Notes under the pieces: model-generated
Seen by the model: the letters and a program-made list of their open reading frames with translations, nothing else
Told to the model about the DNA's origin: nothing
Databases searched by the model: none
Position numbers and translations under genes: made by a program
Shown: in pieces, positions 56,273 through 64,000 of the stretch
Layout of the letters: each line of letters starts with the position of its first letter
Numbering within the stretch: the first letter of the stretch is position 1
From: Thamnidium elegans
Lineage: Eukaryota; Mucoromycota; Mucoromycetes; Mucorales; Mucoraceae
Assembly: GCA_025201345.1 (NCBI GenBank)
Contig: JAIXMG010000002.1
Coordinates: 744,001-808,000, forward strand
Direction of reading: 5' to 3'
Length of the DNA stretch: 64,000 nucleotides

Positions 56273-57015
56273 GATAAGAAAGAGAAACGGACTTACGTCG
56301 GGTATCAATAAGAGATGGGTATAAAAATTATGCATTTCTTTCAACATTGGTATATCTGTAACAAATCGGATACCTTGCCATATCCACCAAACAACAAATA
56401 TCGATAACGATAATACTTTAGTTACTGAAAGTCTAATATATAGTAGTAGTGAGTTCTCTCTCTCATTCTATTTTTTTTTTTTTTTTTTACTTTGATAGAC
56501 ATTGCGGCTCAACTACTTCCGACAACTTGTGATGCGACGTAATTTCCGAGTAATTTACACACCCGATAAGAAACGTAGAAAACACAATCATAAAAGCCAG
56601 CGTACTACACACAAATATATTAGCACATCTTTTTTACAAGTAACATACAACAACTTTACAGTAAATTCAAAAGTCTAGCTAGTAATATACAGTATAATCC
56701 TTTTCCTTGAAAGTACTCATACACTCTTTTAAAAAAATCGTCCATGTTTTCTACATTAGCCCACCTCCACATGGTGCGATCATACGTAGAGACATGATCT
56801 CTTGTTGATTTCACATGTGTAGGTAGAACTGAACTTTGTTCTAAAATAAGAGATGGTGGTGCTTCCATATCTTCATTATCTGACGAATCCGTTGTTTGAA
56901 AATAAGGTCGTTGTCGTTGCTGGTAACTGGTGTTCAGATACCGATCTTGTACTGGACTTAGGGTAAACTCTTCGTCTTCAGAGTATTCTTCTTGTAGTAA
57001 TCTAGAGTTGGACAT
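54540..57015 (-). CDS. ATG9: Autophagy lipid scramblase Atg9
   Basis: Eight exons (57015-56660, 56604-56491, 56432-56297, 56225-55806, 55746-55568, 55517-55253, 55195-54893, 54830-54540), phase kept throughout, 687 residues. Conserved Atg9 blocks are present: [41 protein letters not shown]...[78 protein letters not shown] and [12 protein letters not shown]. Atg9 is the transmembrane scramblase of autophagosome formation. N- and C-terminal cytosolic tails are shorter than in budding yeast. Exon 3 uses the acceptor TATTAG rather than the nearby TTTCAG, which would hit a stop. Confidence 0.94.
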
Positions 57016-57608
57016 TTTACAATAAATAAATAAAAAAAAAAACTGAAAAAGGAGAAAAAAAAAAAAAAAAAAAAAAGGCTGCGGTTAATTAAATCACAAA
57101 CACCTGATGTAAACACCTGTCCTTTCTCTTTCAAATAAATATGATAGTCACGTAAGAGTATACTTTATTGCTATCAGGTCACAGATGAACTACACATCAC
57201 TTGTCAAGTCATATTATCCCTACAGTACTAAAATATAAGTTATGTAAAGATCAGCACACGGCAAATGTATTAAATATGGTCCTCCTTTCTTTTTAAACTC
57301 GTAATCTGCATAAGAACAAGCAATTTACCTTGGTTTCGGATGAAACGTGGAATATAGTACGATCCGATTACTCTCTTTTCATTGTGATAAAAATAAAAAA
57401 GAAAGGGGAAGGTTTACTTGTAAACTGATAATAAAAAGTCTATATATACTCCGAGTTAAAAAAAAAGCTATTTATGCAATTTACTTGCACATTACGGGCT
57501 CCGGCTTAAATCCAAGGTTAATTGCTCAAATTAAAAAAGGGAGTTTATATATAAACCCTCAAATTTATGATTAAAATACCCTTTTTTTTTTTTCTTTATC
57601 TTAAAAAA
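57016..57608. other. Divergent promoter region (Atg9 / secreted protein)
   Basis: About 590 bp, A/T-rich with an A20+ tract near 57057-57076. No gene supported. Confidence 0.5.
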
Positions 57609-58223
57609 ATGTTTAAACTTGTATTATTGTTATGTATACTCTTACCTTTAGTATTTACTGATGAAATTCGTATATATGAACCAACTGTTGGAGGTGTATA
57701 TCATCCAGAAGATATCATGGATATTCGATATGCAGGTAAGAAAATTTAATTAGCGTGTATTATATATAAAATGACTTACATTTTTCATCAAAAAATGGTC
57801 AGTGCGTTCCATGGGTATGACAAAGATTTGGTCTACAAGTGCCAAATTAACAAATATCGCAACAAATAATACGGTTGATTCATTTCCTACGGTTCCATGG
57901 GTATTTGACGGCAACTTGAAGAATGACGCGCATGCAGTATGGACAATTCCAAGTGATATACCACTTGGTAACTATTCACTTACTATTAGTGGAAAGTAAG
58001 GGTCTTTCTTTCTTTTTTGAAATATATATATTGATTACATATCTATTAAATAGTACAACTTATATGTGTTCTGCAAATAATGATGGCAAACGTAAGTAAC
58101 TTTTTATTTTATCAAAAAGAAAAACCCTTAAAATTTTTATTTTGTGTAGCACCTTTTCATAGATGTCAATCAATACTTTACAAATTTATCACTTTTTTTA
58201 TATACAATGGAACCACAGTGTAA
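57609..58223 (+). CDS. Small secreted KRE9/KNH-like protein
   Basis: Four exons (57609-57735, 57803-57995, 58054-58091, 58150-58223), 143 residues. The N-terminus MFKLVLLLCILLPLVFT is a signal peptide. The mature part IRIYEPTVGGVYHPEDIMDI, then TKIWSTSAKLTNI, VPWVFDGNLKNDAHAVWTIP and LGNYSLTISG resembles the immunoglobulin-like KRE9/KNH N-terminal domain found in fungal wall-associated proteins. The usual Ser/Thr-rich stalk and GPI signal are missing; the C-terminus is a short hydrophobic end with two Cys before it. The 38-nt third exon is small. Function is probably extracellular, wall-related. Confidence 0.72.
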
Positions 58224-58255
58224 AACAATAAAAATCTCCCGAACTCATATTACAT

Positions 58256-58295
<40 letters not shown>

Positions 58296-58405
58296 TTTAT
58301 CGAGGAATGCCCTTTTTTTTTTTTTTCGTTCTTTTTCTCTTTTTATATTAAAAAAAGGTCGCCAAATGATGTCAGAGATCACAGAGAATAATAAATTACC
58401 TACTA

Positions 58406-58436
<31 letters not shown>

Positions 58437-58465
58437 TAAGATTAGTCCATTAACTTACAATCTAG

Positions 58466-60350
58466 ATGGCAGACATTGAGACATGTGTGTCCAGGTTACT
58501 CAGAACAACTAAAAACCTATTAGAGATATTAACTGCCTGGTCTGCAGGTCAAGTAACCGATACACAAGTGTATGACCAATACAATACACTGGAAATACAT
58601 TTTACAAATGCAATACAAGCATTTGAATCCGTATCACTCTCTATGAAGTAATACTTGTTTACTTTTTTTATATATAGCTGTTTGCTAATTTTATATGTAG
58701 AGATATGATTTATTTACCAGATGCTTTATATATTTGTTTAAAAGATACTTTATCAAAAGACCCATCCTGTTTAGACCAATTTCTACCCGCCATTCGAGAT
58801 ATTATCCTTAAACTGTTACAGGGCTTAAAAGAAAAACAAATACTGTTACGAGAACGGTTAGAAGATACCAAGGAAGTGGATATGGATGATCCGTCTACCA
58901 AAGATGCCTTAAACGCGTTAACTATGCAGGAAAATTTAGCCAATAGTTCATCTGTGCGCAAGACAAAAAAAGGTAAAAAAAATTCCTTTTATTACTAAAA
59001 AAGACTAACAAGACAAAAAAGATACGATTCCATTATATTTAAAGAAAGGAAGTCATATTAAAAAAGTAAACGTAGTAGATCATATAAGTATGGTTGCACT
59101 GCAAGAATTATTCCGAGATAAATTGAATTGTAATACACAACTTATTTATATACTGGATCCCGAATCCAATATAGAATATGAACTGGAACAAGTATCAGAC
59201 ATTAAACCGTATTCAGTCTTGTCTGTGCGTGGTGAGTTTTTTTTTTTTATAGTATGACACACACACACAAATACTTATTATATACGTAGATGACGACACT
59301 GTACTGAATGAAGAAATGCAATGCCTATTTAAACAAACCTTAAACCAAGTATTACACACCGTGCAAGCCAATCACCCCACAAAAAAAGTCAAACTGCAAC
59401 AAGAAATAAACGATTTACGTCATGACCTTGATGATATCCAAAACATATACCAACAATTAAAAAATGAGACGTTCAAGGTCATTACTGAATTAAGAACAAA
59501 GACACCAGTGGCTCATACTGTCGTCATGTTAGATCCCAGCACACGTGCCGAAATGAACACTAGTCGGCAAGTGACTCAAAAAGCTGCCACTATTATTACC
59601 AACAGACTGGAAGAGCTACAAGACACTATTGATCAAATTAAATTAGATGTAACCCAAAAGAGATGTCGACCCTCTAAATTTCAACTAAACCACTGTAAAG
59701 AAGAATCGGAAATTGTTCAAAGTGAAATAAATGATTTGGTAAATAAAATCAAGGTAGCAAAACCAACTTGGAAAAAGACTTGGGAGGTTGAATTGCAGCA
59801 AATTGTAAAGGAACAACAGTTTTTAAAAGAACAAGAGGCTTTGTTAGTTGATTTAAAAGAAGATCATCAATCTTTGTTGCAAGTATTGGATCAATTGTGG
59901 AAGATATCCGAGATTCAAGAACGTAAGAAGCAAGCAGGCATTGCTTTATATAAAGTAGCACCTGTGGAAGAAGGATTTGAAGGTATGACAAGTGTAATTA
60001 AACAAGTATCTACGATACAAGTCGATCATTCCAAGAGAGTACAAGCATTAGCAGAAGCAGAGAAAATGAGATCTAAAGAACTATCTCAACGTATTGACGC
60101 ATTTGAAAAAGAATTAACTGATTTTGTTGGTTTAAAAAAACTGAAAAAGATAGGAGGTGCAGAAGCAATTGAACGACAAAGACAAGAAAAGGATAAAGAT
60201 TTAATAAAACAAATATTTGCGGGTTCAAATGTACCACAACAATCTTGCATAGCGGACCTTACTGATGAAACCCAAACTTTACCCCCGTCTTCTTCTTCTC
60301 AAAACAATAATATTTCTTGTACTCCAAATCTTTATCAAAGGTTACAATAA
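58466..60350 (+). CDS. Bud6/Aip3-like polarity and actin-regulator
   Basis: Four exons (58466-58647, 58701-58972, 59022-59231, 59290-60350), 574 residues. The first 60 residues are helical, followed by helices and long coiled coils. The end of the coiled coil, SQRIDAFEKELTDFVGLKKL and KKIGGAEAIERQRQEKDKDL, matches the diagnostic AIP3/Bud6 C-terminal core (FVxxKKLKKxGGxExxER). Bud6 binds actin monomers and stimulates formins at the polarisome. It is shorter than yeast Bud6 (788 residues), lacking the long N-terminal part. The Spa2 scaffold of the same complex is 31 kb away. Confidence 0.86.
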
Positions 60351-60561
60351 AAAAAAACCATTTTATTACATATTATTTTTAGAGTGAATCTGGGAATCTC
60401 GATTGTTGCTGTAACACCGTATATCTTGATTAGGTCTTACTATGACGTTGAGTAATAATTACCTGTTTCGTCTTTTTCTTATATAAACCCCCCCCCCCCT
60501 TCTCTATCTTTAAATATTCTTTAATCCTCTTTTTCTTCAGCTTCCGTAAACAATAATAAAA

Positions 60562-60756
60562 ATGAATATTAAATCTATCTTTTTTTCTACATATAATAAC
60601 ACCATAATACATCCAGTTGATGCTTCTGCCTCTAGCTTTTGTGAATGCTGTGGCGTTGACGTGGCAACGTTCAGGTAAAAAAAAAAAAAAAGAGTACAGG
60701 AACCCGGAACTAATTTTTTTTGCAGTCATGAATTTTGGTGTAGATTCTCCACTTAA
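60562..60756 (+). CDS. Candidate tiny spliced gene with Cys-rich end
   Basis: After a TATATAAAC box near 60481 and a pyrimidine-rich leader, the first ATG (60562) opens 37 codons and joins through a 51-nt GTAAAA...TTTGCAG intron (60675-60725) to a short second exon, giving about 47 residues with FCECCG and FWCRF. A second ATG at 60620 in another frame also splices into an open 60-residue product ending at an A36 tract. No family. Either frame may be chance. Confidence 0.2.
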
Positions 60757-60830
60757 AATTTCATCACCAACAAAGAACCGGGTTGATCTCTGGTCTCTTT
60801 ACTTTTTGTCACATAAAATCTTAAACTCTC

Positions 60831-60872
<42 letters not shown>

Positions 60873-61839
60873 TACATATCAGAAAATCTTTTTGCAGAAT
60901 CACAAACTTGCCCTAACCCCAACCCCAACCCCTTTTACAAAACAAATACTTTAGACGTTTTTTTATACAAATCATATTTTTTTTATTTTTTTAATATATA
61001 AATATTTATTCATGTTACCTAAATGACGAAATAATAAAAAGAGATCTCCCCAGCGTGTAACAAATGCTTTCGAATCGTATACATGTCGTCACTTTTTATG
61101 AGGAATTATAATTGACATAAAAAAGAGGGGAACTTGTGCGCAGGTTCCCTTTTAACTTTTTGTATTTAAGCATTTCTCCCTTTTTAGTGCTGTCTAGATT
61201 TCTTTTTTTTTAAAAAAATGCATTTCAGTGTACACAAAGCAAAACTGATAATTTCCCACTATGGAAGGCGTACAAAATAAATTACATTTTATCAGAAAAT
61301 AATAACCTTAAATTTTCTTTTATGATGTAATTGCAAGAATATTCTTTTTTTTTTTAAGAAAAGGGACAGCAGACAGTTTTTATGCATAAAAAAACAAATA
61401 CGATTTAATAGATTACCGCTCTTTTGAGCTCGTACAAAGTTTTATCGTATTTTAATACCAAGTCAACCTGAGACATATTTGCAAGTCCATAACGTATCAT
61501 TTAGACAAAATATGCTGTCATTATACAAGAAAGTTCACTAGTGAGAAACAAAAAAGTTATGGGGCTTCAACTATTTGAGTCATAAAACATACAAATGTGA
61601 CTTTTTTTAATACAAAAAAGGGGGTTTTTTGCTTCCAATAAAGTCAACCAAATTTCCTTTTATGTCATTAATTGGCCGTCAAACATTATAGAATAAGCAG
61701 TTCACCTCCTCTTTTCGATGAAAACTAGCCGAACCGGAAAAAAAAGAACAAAGAAAATGAAAAAGCAGTATATAAATACTGCATTCATCTCCTCCTCCTT
61801 TTTTTTTTTTTTTTTAATCGTCAAGTACGCTCTTATATT
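60757..61839. other. Intergenic region with A36 and telomere-like C-rich repeat
   Basis: An uninterrupted A36 at 60834-60869, then CCCTAACCCCAACCCCAACC at 60911-60930. The proximal part (61700-61839) with TATAAATACTG near 61771 is probably the promoter of the carotenoid oxygenase. Confidence 0.55.
60834..60869 (+). repeat. Poly(A)36 tract
   Basis: 36 consecutive A, the longest homopolymer in the window, directly behind a possible transcript-like unit (60562-60833). Confidence 0.8.
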
Positions 61840-63637
61840 ATGTTTCTTATACTTTTACTAGCTTTACCTGTAACAGGTGTACTCTATTTCTTCCGTTTAA
61901 AATACAACAGCATTTACAAAAGGTATCAAGCCGTCTACAGCTCCTACAAGCTACCCGACACACCTGAGTTCCAAACACCCATTGACCTCAACCTAACATC
62001 CGGTTCTGTTCCTGCTTGGTTAAATGGTATCATGTATCGTATCGGTCCCGGTAAATTCAACATTAAACAAACTGACGGTTCAACCTTCTCTATTAAGCAT
62101 GCATTTGACGGGTTGCCATTTATGCACCGTTTTGAAATTAATGGCTCTGCTCAAACCTTGAAATACAACTCAAGACTATTAGCTGGCTCTGTTGAACGTA
62201 ATATTCGAGAAAAAACTTATAAAGGTTTGGTTTTCTTTGGTCATGTTCCTATCGTCTCGTTTTACAGATGGTTGCAGGAAGCATATTATCGTATCACTAT
62301 CATGGTCTTGAGGATTGATTCAAATAAAGGCGATTCGGAACCGGATAGTCACTGCGTTGGTGTAACCGCTTCAACCAATTTCCCTCTTCCTTCGGACTGG
62401 CAAAAAGAAGATCGTGTCTTGGTCTCAAAGACGGATGCTAATATACTCCAAAAGATTCATGCTGATACACTAGGTAAACCCAAAAATATATCCAATTTTT
62501 TGTACTCATCCTCTTCCCCCCCCCCAAAAAAAATAATAATTTATAGTACCTGAAAAGATCTTTACTTATACAAGTTACGACGAAAAATTACAAGGTCAAT
62601 TCTCTGCTGCTCATCATCAATTTGATCCCGAGACCAAGGAAATCTTTAACTTTACATTATCTTTTGCTCCTAAACCTCGTATGGTTGTATTCTGTACTTC
62701 AGAAGATGGCAAAGCTAAAGTATTAGCTGATGTCACTCACCGTTCCGACAACTCACCATTCCAAGCACCTTATATCCATTCATTCTGGCTCACCAAAAAC
62801 TATATCATCGTACCCGAATCTCCATTAACCTATCAAGACAAGGGTCTCAATTTACTATTAAACGGTTCTGTGCTCTCTAGTATGACCTGGGTAGAAAACG
62901 CACCCACCTATTTCCATGTCATTTGTCGTAAAGGAGGAGGCCTTCTGGCCTCTATCCCTACAACCGGGTTCTTTACATTCCATGTTGCCAACGGGTTTGA
63001 TACAATTGATACCAACGGCGACGAAATTTTAAGCTTGGATTGTGCTGCATTTTCTAACGGTAACATTATGCAACAATTACATAAATTCGGTGGATTGCAC
63101 TCAAAAAAAGCTTACAAGACCCCTACCCCTACCCCTGATACCATCAACGGTATGTCCTTTCCTCCTCATCGTCAAACTTGTTTTGGTAATATGCAACGAT
63201 TCACAGTCAACTTGACCCAACAAAAGGTGATCGACACCGAAATTATCTGTCCCAACATGGATTTCCCTCGCTACAACCAGCGCTACTGCTTTACCGATCA
63301 TCAATTCTTGTACGGTTGTGAGTTGAAAGGGTTTACTGAAAAGACAGACGAAACTAATTATTTGGTCAAGGTCGATTTATATACGAAAAAAGCGACTCGG
63401 TATGGTCAAGAAGGATATTATTGCTCTGAACCTATCTTTGTACAAAGTCCTAACGCTACCACCGAAGACGATGGTGTCTTGTTAAGTTTGGTTAATAATA
63501 CCGAGTGTTGTTTCTTGGTAGTGGTAGATGCTACCAATATGACCGAGCTGGCTAGATTTACTATTGGTCAATTCTCCGCTGTTACTTTTCATGGATCCTA
63601 TGTAGATCATGAATTCAAAAATATTAACTTGAATTAA
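61840..63637 (+). CDS. Carotenoid cleavage oxygenase (RPE65/CCD family)
   Basis: Two exons (61840-62473, 62547-63637), 574 residues. The four iron-binding His of the beta-propeller are found in SAAHHQFDP (His234 or 235), YIHSFWL (His289), FTFHVANGFD (His357) and TFHGSYV (His560). Other family features: WLNGIMYRIGPGKFNI, KHAFDGLPFMHRFEI and RYNQRYCFTDHQF. A hydrophobic N-terminus (MFLILLLALPVTGVLYFF) suggests membrane anchoring. It probably cleaves beta-carotene or an apocarotenal, as CarS/AcaA-type enzymes do on the way to trisporoid pheromones in Mucorales; which step is not decidable. A C8 run sits before the acceptor. Confidence 0.9.
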
Positions 63638-63835
63638 AACACTTTGTCTTTTAAAAAGAATCCTCGAATATTTTCATTGTATAATTTTAAATAAATACAA
63701 GGTCTTTTTTTTTAAAAAAAAAAAAATCGTAACGTTAAACAGTACCAATATTATATAGCTCAATCTTTTTTTTTTATAATAAAGTTACCTCTTTCTTTTT
63801 CTTTTTTTTCTTCCTTTTTTACACGCACATATTCA

Positions 63836-64000
63836 ATGAGTCGTTGGAACCGTATCCCCAACGAAATTCTAACGCGAATTATAGACTACAACAAACCTCA
63901 CTATAAATACATTTATAAACCAGGCTGGGAATCCGTCAATAAGCAATGGTACTATATATTCCTCTCCGAAAAATATCGTTCAATTCATATCCGACTGAAC
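63836..64000 (+). CDS. F-box protein, truncated by window end
   Basis: The ATG follows a pyrimidine-rich leader and opens MSRWNRIPNEILTRIIDYNK, then YKPGWESVNKQWYYIFLSEK, a typical F-box beginning. The frame is open to the window edge (55 codons). The rest of the gene, and its substrate-binding part, lie outside. Confidence 0.65.
   Translation, partial: MSRWNRIPNEILTRIIDYNKPHYKYIYKPGWESVNKQWYYIFLSEKYRSIHIRLN

Noticed and set aside
58259..58292. TA microsatellite
   Set aside because: Simple repeat in a short intergenic gap; no wider structure.
1..64000. CRISPR arrays, operons, bacterial-type promoters or riboswitches
   Set aside because: None seen; gene structure is eukaryotic throughout, with introns and Pol III genes.

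Overview
The window is AT-rich, intron-rich nuclear DNA of a filamentous fungus, most likely an early-diverging Mucoromycota (Mucorales-like) species. Evidence: short introns (about 45-100 nt) with mostly GTAAG/GTAAA donors, very frequent poly(A)/poly(T) tracts, a white-collar-2 photoreceptor partner, a carotenoid cleavage oxygenase of the kind used in trisporoid/apocarotenoid metabolism, and hyphal polarity genes. No sequence search was possible; all names come from reading motifs and splice-joining exons by eye, checking that reading phase was kept at every junction.

Layout. 0-13 kb: an old degenerate LTR relic, an unknown small membrane protein, an F-box/LRR protein, tRNA-Phe, a long gene-poor stretch, a Ctr copper transporter, an Aro8-type aminotransferase, a broken coding relic, mannose-6-phosphate isomerase and a PAS/GATA white-collar-2 protein. 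13.3-20.7 kb: tRNA-Asn and, 120 bp downstream, a complete and apparently very young Ty3/gypsy LTR retrotransposon on the minus strand (436-bp LTRs with no difference seen by eye, 5-bp target duplication GTTAC). It has a canonical -1 frameshift site between gag and pol, and integrase sits in a separate third ORF behind an untranslated spacer with an A34 tract. 20.8-24.3 kb: a U6 snRNA gene enclosed by an inverted repeat, then a sugar transporter. 24.3-43.1 kb: a mostly minus-strand run of housekeeping genes: Spa2 polarisome scaffold, APC8/Cdc23, a GNAT, a Rua1-type zinc protein, a beta-TrCP-like F-box/WD40 protein, primase large subunit, a Gyp5/Evi5 RabGAP, a possible small spliced gene and ribosomal protein uL23. 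43.9-64 kb: Cdh1/Fzr1, a repeat-rich membrane protein, a GPATCH4-like protein, a monocarboxylate-type transporter, a RibD-like deaminase, P5C dehydrogenase, Atg9, a small secreted KRE9/KNH-like protein, Bud6/Aip3, a carotenoid oxygenase and the first codons of another F-box gene.

Functional links (inference only): Spa2, Bud6 and a Gyp5-like RabGAP are all polarised-growth factors; APC8 and Cdh1 are a core subunit and an activator of the same ubiquitin ligase, and three F-box genes are also present; WC-2 and the carotenoid oxygenase belong to light/carotenoid biology. None of these looks like a physical cluster.

The most unusual observations are the split pol gene of the retrotransposon with a frozen poly(A)-like tract, its textbook -1 frameshift signal, a required 2-nt micro-exon in the transporter gene at 49 kb, GC-AG introns, and an inverted repeat around the U6 gene.
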